Shown: piece after piece, positions 8,591 through 18,300 of the stretch
How positions within the stretch are numbered: the stretch's first letter is position 1
Layout: each line of letters opens with the position of its first letter
Origin: Gemmatimonadota bacterium
Lineage (GTDB): Bacteria; Gemmatimonadota; Gemmatimonadetes; Gemmatimonadales; Gemmatimonadaceae
Length of the DNA stretch: 59,036 bases
NCBI GenBank assembly: GCA_947461225.1
Contig: CANHJV010000003.1
Span: 1-59,036 of the forward strand
Direction: 5' to 3'
Notes under the pieces: model-generated
Databases searched by the model: none
The model's input: only the letters and a program-made list of their open reading frames with translations
What the model was told of the DNA's origin: nothing
Position numbers and translations under genes: made by a program

Positions 8591-8667
8591 GTGAAACCGA
8601 GGTGAGGGAGACCGAACGACCAAGGGACTCTACCGCATAAGATGTCCCGCCCGTACCTTCGCGCGCC

Positions 8668-9009
8668 ATGACGCCTTCTCCGACTGATCGTGCGGCCCAA
8701 CTCGCCGCCACTCGCTCCCTCGCACGCGCCCGATGGCGGGTGGCTGCGGTCCTGACCCTGCTCATGGTCGGGGTGTACTTCGGCTTCATTCTCCTGGTCG
8801 CCTATCGCCCGGCCCTCCTGGGAGGCCTCGTGAGCGACGGCCTCTCGCTCGGCATCGTCCTCGGTGCCCTGGTCATCCTCTCCGCGTGGGCGCTGACGCT
8901 GATCTACGTGCAATGGGCCAACCGAGTCTATGACCCAGCGCTGGCCGCCCTCCGCGCGATGCCCGGCGCAGAATCCGCCGCCCGCAACACCCAGGGAGGC
9001 GCCCGATGA
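8668..9009 (+). CDS. DUF485 family membrane protein (symporter partner)
   Basis: A 113-residue protein with two membrane helices (VAAVLTLLMVGVYFGFILLV and SLGIVLGALVILSAWALTLI). It matches DUF485 proteins, which are commonly encoded just before ActP-type acetate symporters. Its stop overlaps the symporter start as ATGA (9006-9009), indicating translational coupling. A TACCTT hexamer lies 8 bases before the ATG. The function is probably support of the symporter; the mechanism is unknown. Confidence 0.85.
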   Translation: MTPSPTDRAAQLAATRSLARARWRVAAVLTLLMVGVYFGFILLVAYRPALLGGLVSDGLSLGIVLGALVILSAWALTLIYVQWANRVYDPALAALRAMPGAESAARNTQGGAR

Positions 9010-10532
9010 CACTCGGCACTCCAGATCCGGTAGCCATCGGCTTTTTTGCCGTGTTTATCGCCATCACCCTTGGCATTACCTACTGGGCAGCCCGGCGCAC
9101 CCAGACCGCCGACCACTTCTACGCGGCAGGCCGCTCCGTCACCGCCGGCCAGAACGGCTTCGCGCTCGCCGGCGACTATATGAGCGCCGCCTCGTTCTTG
9201 GGGATCGCGGGGTTGGTCTCCACCAGCGGCTTCGATGGGTTGATCTATTCCACCGGCTGGCTGGTGGGCTGGCCCGTGGTGTTGTTCCTGATCGCCGAGC
9301 CGCTGCGGAATCTCGGTCGCTACACCTTCGCCGATGTCGTCGCCTCGCGGCTCGACCCGATGCCGGTGCGCATCAGCGCCACCTTCGGCACGTTGGCCAC
9401 GATTGCGTTCTATCTCATCGCGCAGATGGTCGGCGCCGGCAGTCTGATTCGCCTGCTCTTCGGCATTCCGTACGAAACGGCCGTCGTCATCGTCGGCTGC
9501 GCGATGATGGCGTATGTGCTGTTCGGCGGCATGCTGGCCACCACCTGGGTGCAGATCGTGAAAGCGGTGCTGCTGCTCGGTGGCGCGGCCACGTTGGCCA
9601 TCATGGTGCTGGCCAAGTTCGGCTTCGATCCGCGCGCCCTGTTTGCGGCCGCGGCGGCCAAATACGGCGCCGGCGTGCTCGCCCCAGGGAAGCTCGTCAG
9701 CAATCCGCTCGACGCCGTCTCCCTCGGGATGGCGCTCATGTTCGGAACCGCGGGCCTGCCGCACATCCTGATGCGCTTCTATACCGTGCCCGACGCCCGC
9801 ACGGCGCGACGCTCGGTGTTCATCGCCACGGGGCTCATCGGTCTCTTTTACTTGATGACCTTCGTGCTCGGCTTCGGCGCCATGGTACTGGTGACGCCCG
9901 AAGCCATCAAGGCGATCGACGCCGGCGGCAACATGGCGGCACCCATGCTGGCCGAGATGCTTGGGGGACGCGCCTTCCTCGGCTTCATCGCCGCCGTGGC
10001 GTTCGCCACGATTCTGGCCGTCGTAGCCGGCCTTGCCCTCTCGGGGGCCGCGGCGATTTCGCATGACATCTGGGCCAGCGTAATCCGCAAAGGGCATCCG
10101 AAGCCCGGCGAAGAGATTAAGGTGGCGCGGATCGCCACCATCGTGCTGGCCATCGTGGCCATGGTGCTTGGCATCGCCTTCAAGGGGCAGAACGTGGCGT
10201 TCATGGTGGGCCTCGCCTTCGCCATCGCTGCCAGCGCGAACTTCCCGGCGCTGGTACTCAGCGTGTTCTGGCGACGCACCACCACCGCCGGCGCGGCCAG
10301 CAGCATGATCGTGGGCGCGACGTCCACCCTCGTGCTCATCGCGCTGTCGCCGGCCGTGCAAATCGATCTGCTGCACCATGCGACCGCCATCTTCCCGCTC
10401 AAGAATCCGGCGCTGGTCACGATTCCCTTGTCGTTCGCGACGGGCATTCTGGTGTCGCTGTTGCGCCCCGATCCGGCCAGCGAAGCCCGCCATGAAGCGA
10501 TCGAAACACGCCTGCTGCTGGGTGCCGACTAG
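9006..10532 (+). CDS. actP: Cation/acetate symporter (ActP-like, sodium:solute symporter family)
   Basis: A 508-residue transporter with about 13 membrane helices. SSS-family features include AGRSVTAGQNGFALAGDYMS near residue 40, the GGMLATTWVQIVKAVLL segment and the late SGAAAISHDIWASVIRKG motif seen in ActP. It should take up acetate or another short monocarboxylate with a cation. It is coupled to the DUF485 gene by a 4-base ATGA overlap. The substrate is inferred from family and gene pairing. Confidence 0.88.
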   Translation: MTLGTPDPVAIGFFAVFIAITLGITYWAARRTQTADHFYAAGRSVTAGQNGFALAGDYMSAASFLGIAGLVSTSGFDGLIYSTGWLVGWPVVLFLIAEPLRNLGRYTFADVVASRLDPMPVRISATFGTLATIAFYLIAQMVGAGSLIRLLFGIPYETAVVIVGCAMMAYVLFGGMLATTWVQIVKAVLLLGGAATLAIMVLAKFGFDPRALFAAAAAKYGAGVLAPGKLVSNPLDAVSLGMALMFGTAGLPHILMRFYTVPDARTARRSVFIATGLIGLFYLMTFVLGFGAMVLVTPEAIKAIDAGGNMAAPMLAEMLGGRAFLGFIAAVAFATILAVVAGLALSGAAAISHDIWASVIRKGHPKPGEEIKVARIATIVLAIVAMVLGIAFKGQNVAFMVGLAFAIAASANFPALVLSVFWRRTTTAGAASSMIVGATSTLVLIALSPAVQIDLLHHATAIFPLKNPALVTIPLSFATGILVSLLRPDPASEARHEAIETRLLLGAD

Positions 10533-10554
10533 ACAAACCGGCAGGAATTGCCGC

Positions 10555-10589
10555 ACCGGTCCCGGCGGGATTGCCCGCGTGGGACCGGT
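10555..10589 (+). terminator. Hairpin after actP
   Basis: ACCGGTCCC (10555-10563) pairs with GGGACCGGT (10581-10589), and an inner GCGGG / CCCGC stem leaves only an ATTG loop. This long GC-rich hairpin begins 23 bases after the actP stop. It lacks a T-run, so factor-assisted termination or RNA end protection is the likely role. Confidence 0.55.
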
Positions 10590-10670
10590 CGCGCCAACCG
10601 GCAAAGACTGCCGACTTGCTTGGTGCACCGAGCCCGGCGCCCACGCCCCAAAGACTCCGTAAAAGAAAGA

Positions 10671-10698
10671 TTGACAGTGACTTAACTCACAATAAATG
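10671..10698 (+). promoter_or_regulatory. Possible sigma-70 promoter of the GGDEF gene
   Basis: A perfect TTGACA (10671-10676) is followed after 15-16 bases by ATAAATG (10692-10698). The AT-rich stretch also holds an imperfect dyad, GTGACTTAACTCAC. The start codon of the diguanylate cyclase is about 60 bases further on. Confidence 0.45.
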
Positions 10699-10761
10699 AA
10701 CCCGGCAGCCCGTTGGCTGCGCAAGAATAGATGAGCGGCACGCAGGTTGCACTAGGCAAGG

Positions 10762-12138
10762 ATGCCACACGTGCGGTGCGACGTGGGCGGGAATTCCCCC
10801 GGACCGATGGCGGTTCCGAAATCCCGAAAAGCATCAACCCCTCCGTTCATGCTCGATCGTCTTGCTCTTCGCCCCCCGTTTTGGGGCGTCATCACTCTCC
10901 TCGCGTTCGCGGCCGCCGGATTATCGGCGAGCGCGTCATTCGACGCCGTACCCAACTTCGTCGATGCGGCCCCACTGCTGTCGGCAGCGGCGCTGATGAT
11001 CGCGATCGCCGGCTGGCGCTTGCTGCACCGCGAATTGCTCCGCCGCATGCGGGAAGACGAATCGTTGCGTGATCGCGTCCGCCGACTGCAGGACGCCATG
11101 CAGTCGAACGTGGACGGTATGTTCCTGCTGCGCGCCGTTCGCACCGCCGAGGGCGAGATCACCGATTTCGAAATCGCCGACGTGAACAGCAGCGGCGCCG
11201 AAACGCTCTATCGCACTCGGGAGCAACTGATGGGGCGTCGCATCCGCGAAGCACTGCCCACGCCGATGGCCGATATGCTCTTCGATCGCTACGTCGATGC
11301 GATCACGTTGCGCACCGCCGTCGTGGAAGAGCTGCGCGTGGACCGCCGTGCCGTCGCCGCCGGCTGGCTGTTCCATCAGGCCGCACCGACCGCCGATGGC
11401 GTGGCCGTGACGGTGCGCGACATCTCGCTCCGCAAGCGCGAAGAACTCCGCATGCGGAAGGCGTGTCTGACCGATGATCTCACACGGTTGTACAACCGTC
11501 GTGGCTTCATGGCCCTCGCCGAGCAGCACCTGCGCATTGCCCGCCGGCAAGGCAAGGACTCGGTGGTCATGTATGTCGATATGGACGACTTCAAGCAGCT
11601 CAATGACCACTATGGTCACGCCGCTGGCGATCGTGCCCTGATGGCCGTCTCGCGCCTGCTACAGAGCACGGTGCGCGACTGCGACGTGGTCGCGCGCATG
11701 GGCGGCGACGAGTTCACGATCCTGGCCCTCGACGCCGATGTGATGGGCGCTCGGGCGATTCAGAAGCGGCTCGACGAACGGCTCGCCCTGTTCAATGCGT
11801 CAGGGGAGTTGCCGATGGCGCTCTCCCTCACCGTGGGACACACGCGCGTCCGACCGAGTGACACGTCGTCGGTGATCGAGTTGCTGGCCCGTGCCGACCA
11901 GCTGCTGTATGCTCGGAAGCGTCGTCGGCAGATGACGAAGGCGGCCGAATCGCGTCATCGGGAGCGGACGCCGCAGCGCGCGCCGCGACGCACACCGCAA
12001 CTGGCCCCGGTGCCCATTCCGGCGGAGGTTGCCGCGATCGCCCGCGCGGCCGCGATGGCGCTGCCGAACGTGGTCCCAGCGATGTCGAACACCATCCCGA
12101 CCGTATCCGGCACGTTTCTGCCGACCCACGCGGCATAA
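10762..12138 (+). CDS. Membrane-anchored diguanylate cyclase with PAS-like domain
   Basis: A 458-residue protein. Two membrane segments lie at about residues 35-75 (FWGVITLLAFAAAGLSA and APLLSAAALMIAIAGW). A PAS-like sensor region follows (about 110-230, VTVRDISLRKREELRMRKA), then a GGDEF domain with DDLTRLYNRRGF, DMDDFKQLNDHYGH and the intact active site RMGGDEFTIL. It should make cyclic di-GMP from two GTP. The C-terminal 70 residues are Ala/Pro/Arg-rich with no recognised domain. The start is uncertain: ATG 10807 and ATG 10849 are alternatives. It stands alone between actP and the aldehyde dehydrogenase. Confidence 0.88.
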   Translation: MPHVRCDVGGNSPGPMAVPKSRKASTPPFMLDRLALRPPFWGVITLLAFAAAGLSASASFDAVPNFVDAAPLLSAAALMIAIAGWRLLHRELLRRMREDESLRDRVRRLQDAMQSNVDGMFLLRAVRTAEGEITDFEIADVNSSGAETLYRTREQLMGRRIREALPTPMADMLFDRYVDAITLRTAVVEELRVDRRAVAAGWLFHQAAPTADGVAVTVRDISLRKREELRMRKACLTDDLTRLYNRRGFMALAEQHLRIARRQGKDSVVMYVDMDDFKQLNDHYGHAAGDRALMAVSRLLQSTVRDCDVVARMGGDEFTILALDADVMGARAIQKRLDERLALFNASGELPMALSLTVGHTRVRPSDTSSVIELLARADQLLYARKRRRQMTKAAESRHRERTPQRAPRRTPQLAPVPIPAEVAAIARAAAMALPNVVPAMSNTIPTVSGTFLPTHAA

Positions 12139-12210
12139 GCTCGACGGTACACGCGGCACGGTTCACCTCGGCGCTTGACCCTCACGGGGGCAGGCACCGA
12201 GGTTCTGTAC

Positions 12211-13626
12211 ATGACATTCCGCGCAGTGAATCCGGCGACCGGCGTCGCCGTCCATGAATTTCCACCGCTCTCGACCGCCGAGCGGATCGCCCTGATCGCC
12301 CGGGTGCATGACGAACAGCAGCAGTGGCGCGGCACCGATCACGCGCAGCGTGCACAGTTCGTGACTGCCCTCGGTCTCGCGATGCGGGCCCATCGCGAAG
12401 CACTCGCGGAATGGCTCTCGCTCGAGATGGGCAAGCCGATCGTGGCCGCGCGTGCGGAAGTCGACAAGTGCGTGTCGCTCTGCGAGCAGGCGCCAGCCTT
12501 GGCGCAAGCCGCGCTCGCGGACGACGTGATCCAGCACGATAGCGTGAGCGATACGCGCATTCAGTACGCGCCGCTCGGATCCCTGCTGGCCATCATGCCC
12601 TGGAATTTTCCGTACTGGCAGGCGCTGCGCTTTGCCGTGCCCACGCTCCTGGCCGGCAACGGCGTGTTGATCAAGCCAGCCGGCTCAGTGCCCGGTGGGG
12701 CACGATTGCTCGACGCCTGCTTTACCGAAGCGCGCGCGGCCGTGCGGGCCGACGACGCCTCGATACCCGACGCGCCGTGCCACATGGCATTCATCGAGGT
12801 CGAGGCACTCGACAGTGTCATCGCCGATGATCGCATCACCGGCGTGACGCTCACGGGCAGCGATCGCGCCGGCCGACATGTGGCGTCCGTGGCCGGACGG
12901 TATCTCAAGAAAGTCGTACTCGAATTGGGCGGTAGTGATCCGTTCATCGTGCTTCCCGACGCCGACATTGCACTCGCCGCCACGCAGGCTGTGGCGGCGC
13001 GCACCGTGAACTCGGGACAATCGTGCATCGCGGCCAAGCGCTTCATCGTCTGCGACGCCGTGTACGACGACTTCCTCGATCGGGTCGTACACGGCATGCG
13101 CGCGTTGCGCGTCGGCGATCCGCGCGATGAATCCACGCAGATCGGGCCGATCGCCACCGAAAGCGTTCGCGATGGCCTCGTCAAGCAGGTGAGCGACTCG
13201 ATCGCGGCCGGCGCGCGGGCCCTCGTGGGCGGCTCCACCGACGGACTGCCCGGGTTCTTCTATCCGCCCACGGTACTCGTGGATATTCCCGACGACGCCC
13301 CCGCCGCACGTGAAGAGCTGTTCGGTCCGGTGGCGTCGATGTTCCGCGTGGCGGATGTCGCGGCGGCGATCGCGAAGGCCAACGACACACCGTTCGGATT
13401 GGGCGCGAGTGTGTGGACCCGCGATCCCGCTCTCGCCACGCAGTGCATCGAGGGGCTCGATGCCGGCATGGTGTTCGTGAACGAGATGGTGGTATCCGAC
13501 CCGCGCTATCCGTTCGGCGGCGTGAAGCAATCCGGCATGGGCCGCGAACTCGGCCCACTTGGATTCCGTGAGTTTACCAACCCGAAGACGGTTCGACGGT
13601 CTCGTCTTCCTGAAGTCCCTCGATGA
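12211..13626 (+). CDS. NAD(P)-dependent aldehyde dehydrogenase (succinate-semialdehyde dehydrogenase-like)
   Basis: A 471-residue ALDH superfamily enzyme. It has the catalytic Glu motif LELGGSDPF, the catalytic Cys in NSGQSCIAAKRF, cofactor-binding MPWNFPYWQ, and the C-terminal PFGGVKQSGMGRELG. The overall pattern is closest to short succinate-semialdehyde dehydrogenases, but the substrate is inferred. The ATG at 12211 opens the conserved FRAVNPATG motif; the TTG at 12175 is less likely. The last 53 bases overlap the 3' end of the convergent kinase gene, an unusually long overlap. Confidence 0.88.
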   Translation: MTFRAVNPATGVAVHEFPPLSTAERIALIARVHDEQQQWRGTDHAQRAQFVTALGLAMRAHREALAEWLSLEMGKPIVAARAEVDKCVSLCEQAPALAQAALADDVIQHDSVSDTRIQYAPLGSLLAIMPWNFPYWQALRFAVPTLLAGNGVLIKPAGSVPGGARLLDACFTEARAAVRADDASIPDAPCHMAFIEVEALDSVIADDRITGVTLTGSDRAGRHVASVAGRYLKKVVLELGGSDPFIVLPDADIALAATQAVAARTVNSGQSCIAAKRFIVCDAVYDDFLDRVVHGMRALRVGDPRDESTQIGPIATESVRDGLVKQVSDSIAAGARALVGGSTDGLPGFFYPPTVLVDIPDDAPAAREELFGPVASMFRVADVAAAIAKANDTPFGLGASVWTRDPALATQCIEGLDAGMVFVNEMVVSDPRYPFGGVKQSGMGRELGPLGFREFTNPKTVRRSRLPEVPR

Positions 13627-15355
13627 GTCTGCGCCACCACGGACGCTGATCTTCCGCGCGTCGTGTCGCACGCACCACCTGTCGCCACGCCACGCGCATT
13701 TCCAGCGCATCGGCGAACCGATCCTCCACGCGCGCCGCGAGCCCGCGCAGCAGCCAGCCGCCGAGCGCCTCAGGGAAACCATCCGCCTCGAGTCGCGCCG
13801 GCAACGTGTCCGACAGCTGCTGCGTCAGAATCGTCTCCGCCGGTCCATCACCGAACGGCGCGCGTCCGGTCGTCACGAAATACACGATGCTCGCCAGCGC
13901 ATAGCAGTCGGTGGCCGGGCCCTGTGCCTCACCCAGCAGCTGCTCGGGTGCCGCGAACGACGGCGTCCCCGAGGTCCCCGCGCCTTCTTCGCCAAGCGCG
14001 TACGCGATACCGAAGTCGCCGATGCGCCACCGGCGATAGCGATCGATGAGAATATTCTCGGGCTTCAGGTCGCGGTGGATGATGCCGCTCGTGTGCGCCG
14101 CATGCAGCGCTTCGAGCACCTCGTCAACCTGCGGCGCAATCTCTTCGAACGGTCGCGGTCCACTGCGCGACACGAGACTCGCCACCGATCCACCTTCGGC
14201 CAGCTCCATGGTGTACCACACGATGTCACCACGACTGTCGGTATCGTAGATCGGCACGATCGCCGCGTGCGCAAGCTGCGCCGCGAGCCGTGCTTCGCGA
14301 CGGAATCGCGCCACCGCCTGGTCGTCCTTCGCGATGTTCGGATGCAGCACCTTGATCGCGACTTCACGCGAGAGCGAGAGATCACGAGCGCGCCACACAC
14401 TCCCGAACATGCCGGTCCCGAGCGGCGACAGGATCTCGTAGTCGTCCGACGTGGCCCACCGCAAGCGCGCTTCCGCCGAATCCAGCGCGGACGGCAGCTC
14501 GTCACCCTCGGGCGCGATCATCACCTGCCGAACCGACACGTGACGGTCCATATCACGCAGCATCGCCGCGATGCTCGGAAACCGGTCCTCCGGCTTCGGC
14601 GCCAGGGCGCGCTCCATCACGACCGCCAGCGCCTGCGGACAGTCGGGACGCAGCAGGGACATGGGCGGCACGTCGTGCTCGGGCGGCGTCTCGCCCGTCA
14701 GCATGGTGAACAACATCGCCGCGAGCTGCCACTGATCCGACGCGGGCGTAGGACGCCACCCGGTGGCAGTCCACTCCGGCGGCCACGGCGTGTACGCGGA
14801 CTCCGGCTGTAGTCCCGCCGGACGCTGATCGCGCGGCAGCACCCACTCCCATCCGAGCACCCACAACCGCCCACCGGGCGTCAGCCAGATGGTGCTCGCC
14901 GAGATCGCGCCGTGCGAGGCGCCGGTGTCGTGCAGATAGGCCAGCGTGCTCCCGGCCTCGCGCAGCACCTGCAGCGCGAACGGGATCGCTTCCGGGCCGA
15001 GTCGGGTGATGCGCGCATACACCGTTTCCCCGCCGATCCACCGGCGAAGATACCCCGGGCCGCGACGGCTCTCCTGGTACGACGCCCAGAAGTGATACGT
15101 CGTGGGAATCGAGGGGTGATTCCGATGTGCCAGGGCGCGCGCCTCGTTCTTGAGCCACGCATCATGGCTCCCGTCGGGCGCGCTCACGAGCGAAAGCGAA
15201 CGACCGAGGGCGTCGATCACTTCCTGATAGTGCCGGTGCTCGCGCTGAATCGCCTCACTGCCCCATGACCAGCCGGGGGGCAACGACCACGCCTCGAGAT
15301 GTGGAGCCGGCGACGCGGTGTGCCGGTGGTCGGGAGGAGGCGCAGACTGACTCAT
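13574..15355 (-). CDS. Ser/Thr protein kinase with N-terminal pseudokinase domain
   Basis: A 593-residue protein with two kinase-fold units. The C-terminal unit (about residues 310-570) looks active: LGTGMFGSVWRAR loop, VAIKVLHPN lysine, IIHRDLKPENILID catalytic loop, IGDFGIAYA and the APE region (SFAAPEQLL). The N-terminal unit (about residues 30-280) keeps the fold pattern (ASHGAISASTIWL, ASDQWQLAAMLFTMLTGETP, KPEDRFPSIAAML) but lacks the catalytic Asp and the DFG, so it is a pseudokinase. No transmembrane segment is evident. ATG 15355 is chosen over GTG 15382 because TAAACT ends 7 bases before it. Substrates are unknown. Confidence 0.85.
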   Translation of the reverse strand: MSQSAPPPDHRHTASPAPHLEAWSLPPGWSWGSEAIQREHRHYQEVIDALGRSLSLVSAPDGSHDAWLKNEARALAHRNHPSIPTTYHFWASYQESRRGPGYLRRWIGGETVYARITRLGPEAIPFALQVLREAGSTLAYLHDTGASHGAISASTIWLTPGGRLWVLGWEWVLPRDQRPAGLQPESAYTPWPPEWTATGWRPTPASDQWQLAAMLFTMLTGETPPEHDVPPMSLLRPDCPQALAVVMERALAPKPEDRFPSIAAMLRDMDRHVSVRQVMIAPEGDELPSALDSAEARLRWATSDDYEILSPLGTGMFGSVWRARDLSLSREVAIKVLHPNIAKDDQAVARFRREARLAAQLAHAAIVPIYDTDSRGDIVWYTMELAEGGSVASLVSRSGPRPFEEIAPQVDEVLEALHAAHTSGIIHRDLKPENILIDRYRRWRIGDFGIAYALGEEGAGTSGTPSFAAPEQLLGEAQGPATDCYALASIVYFVTTGRAPFGDGPAETILTQQLSDTLPARLEADGFPEALGGWLLRGLAARVEDRFADALEMRVAWRQVVRATRRAEDQRPWWRRLIEGLQEDETVEPSSGW

Positions 15356-15394
15356 GCCACACAGTTTAATGCCGCGAGCCACGCCATGCGCTGC

Positions 15395-18300
15395 TCAGCG
15401 GAGAGTTGCGCGTCGAAGCGTCAGACGAACCGTCGTGCCGCCCCCCGGAATACTCGTCAGACCGATCGTCCCGCCCCACCCCTCGATCAGCCGACGACTG
15501 ATCGCCAGCCCCAGACCACTGCCACTGGTTCGGGTCGAGAAGTGCGGCTCGAACACCTGCGGCAGGACATCGGCGGGGATGCCGGTGCCATCGTCGTTCA
15601 CGTCGATCACGACGTGCGTCGCGGTGCCTGTCACCTGCACCGAGACGGTCCCGGCGTCGGCCAAGCGCGCATTCTCAAGCACGTTCAGCAGCACGTCGCG
15701 CAACTCATCCCGCTGGGCCAGCGCAATCACCTGCGCCGCCCCCGGTTCGGGCGCGTCGATGTTCCAGCGAACCCCCGCCTCACGCTCGCCGTCTTCACCC
15801 ATCCGCTCCAACGCCATGACGTCGTGGACCACGGCCGCGACATCCACGGGGACCGCGGGCGTGCGATCCTCAGGCGCGGTGCCATACCGGCTGAACGCCC
15901 GCGCGATCTCGTCGAGATGATCGATCTCGGCCAGCACCCGAGACACGTTGGTGTCGAGGATGTCGCCAAAATCGCCGCGCTTGTCGCGATAGGCGCGCAG
16001 GAGGTGCTGAACCCCGAGCCGGATCGGCGTGAGCGGATTCTTGATTTCATGCGCGACCTGCCGCGCCATCTCGCCCCACGCCAGGACGCGCTGAGCGGAG
16101 GCGAGCTCGGTGACGTCGTCGAGTGTCAACACCGCACCGCTGGGCAATCGCGTGAGTCGTGCGCGCATCTGACGACCGAGCACCATGAGCTCGAACGCTT
16201 CCTCGTCGTGCGTGGCGTCCAGAAACGCCGTGGAACGCTCGACCAGTGGGGCAAGCGTGGCCGGCAGCGACTGCAACGACACCCCGGATGTGCCGAGCGA
16301 CACCCCGAGCATCGCGTCCGCGCGCGGATTGGCGATCAGGATATCGCCGCCGGGTACCGCGCCGTGCGATGCCGATCGCAGCGCGAGGACACCGCTGGCC
16401 ACGTGCTGCAGAACGGCCTCCGTGCGGCGCTGCGCGGCCACGAGCGCGGCGCGACTGATGGCCAAGTCGTCGGCCATCCGCCCGAACGCGCGATACACCG
16501 GCGCAAACTCCGTGGCCGGTGCGGTGCCCAACGCCGGTGCACGCCCACCAGCGGCGATCGCGAGAGCGGCTTCGCGAAGGGCCCCAACCGGGCGCGCCAG
16601 CGACCGGGCCGCCAGTCCGCTCGACCAGAGCGCAGCCAGCGCCCCAAGCATCGTCGCGAACAACAGCAGGATCCCGAGATCCTCGCGACGGGCATCCAGG
16701 GCGAACTCATCGCCACGCGCTGGCGTGGCCAAGACCAACGGACTGGACGGTGCGAGATGACGGAAACCAACGAGCGTTCGCGCGTCACCGACCGCGATAC
16801 GTCGCGTCGTAAACACGTCATCGGTGCCGAAGTCCTCTGTCCGGTAATCACCGGTGCCGAGCGACACCGGCAGCAGTCGACCGAGTGGCGCCAGCGCATC
16901 GATGAGCGAGTCGCTGGCCGTGACCAGCTGCCCATCGCGATAGAGGAACAGCGGCGCGCCGGTACTCGAGGGCGCCGTCCCGACCGCGCGTTGTTCCTGC
17001 TCGGCCGCCGCCACGCGTAAGGTTTCACGCACCAGCAGTTCGCGCGCGGCGCGGTCATCATCCTGCAGGCGATACCAGGCCCAGGCGGCAAAGAGGGTGG
17101 CGGGTACAATGAAGAACGTGAGCAGCGCACCACTCAAGCGCACGCGATACGAACGCGACCAGCGCGCGCGACGCAATCGTAGCAGCCGACCCAGTGCACC
17201 ATCGGCGAGCGCCGTGGCCGACCAGAGGAGCATCACCGCGATGACATCGAGCACGACCAGCAGGGCCCCGCGCGGCAACAACACATCGAGCGCGCGGAGC
17301 TCCACTTCCACATGCACGCGACGCACGTCGATGCCCGCACCCGCCACACCATCGCCATGCATCGCGTCGCCACGGCGACGCCAGGCGAGCGGATGCGCGA
17401 TCGTGTCACCGGCCAGCGGCAGGGCCAGCGGCAGGGCCAGCGCCAGCTTGTACGGCGCCTCCGTGCCGCGTGCACCGGTCACGCCGGTAAACGCCGCAAA
17501 GGGATCGAGCGGCAACAGTCGCGTGCGGGGCGGCACGGCGATGGTCGTCACCACGCTGTCCGGCGCAGGCACCGCTGCCACCAACAACGTGGTTGGTCCA
17601 TCCCCGACGGCGCGGATTTCCACCACGCCGCTCACACGCGCCATCGTCGCGATCACCGCCTGCGCGCCAATCGTGTCGTTCACCGGTGCCAGCGACAGTT
17701 CGGACACCGGCGTCGTGGTGTTGCCCGGTACCCAGCGCGCCAACCGCGCCGGATAGCCGGCCAGCGCGAGTTCGCTCGCCGCGTAGCGGCGCAACAGCGC
17801 GTCGGTACTGCGCACCGGACGCGTTTCCTCGCGCATCGACGCCGCGAACCGTTCGAGCAGGCGATACGCATTCTCGTCGACCGCCTCGATGCGCTCGAGG
17901 TCATGTTGGGCGAGCGCCATCCGCGCGCGCACCGTGGCGCCCCAGGTCAGCGTAGCGGCCCCGGCGCCGGCAACCACCGCGGCCGCCACCACTTGTGCGA
18001 GGCCGCGACGCGTAATCGCCAGCGCGCCGATGGCCGCGACCCACAGGGCCGGGTACCACGCGGGCCATCCGCCCGGTGCATCCCAGAGCATCGGGGCGAA
18101 CACGCCAGTGAGGAGGGCCAGCAGCGGCGCAACGCTGGACGGCAGCCCGCGGCGCGACCCAAGTGCCGCCTGTCCCGCGGCGGCGCCCGCCAGCAGAATC
18201 GACACCCCGGCGAGGGCGAGCGCGAGCTGCCACGCGATCCACAACCCGAAGCCCGCGCCGGCCGCCGGCAGCGCAATCCCACGCGCCAGATCGCGTAACA

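Noticed and set aside
8928-10724. Minus-strand 598-aa ORF
   Set aside because: Antisense shadow over DUF485/actP; Gly/His/Arg-rich and without any domain.
15299-17020. Plus-strand 573-aa ORF
   Set aside because: Shadow of the histidine kinase gene; composition is Arg/Gly/His-rich.
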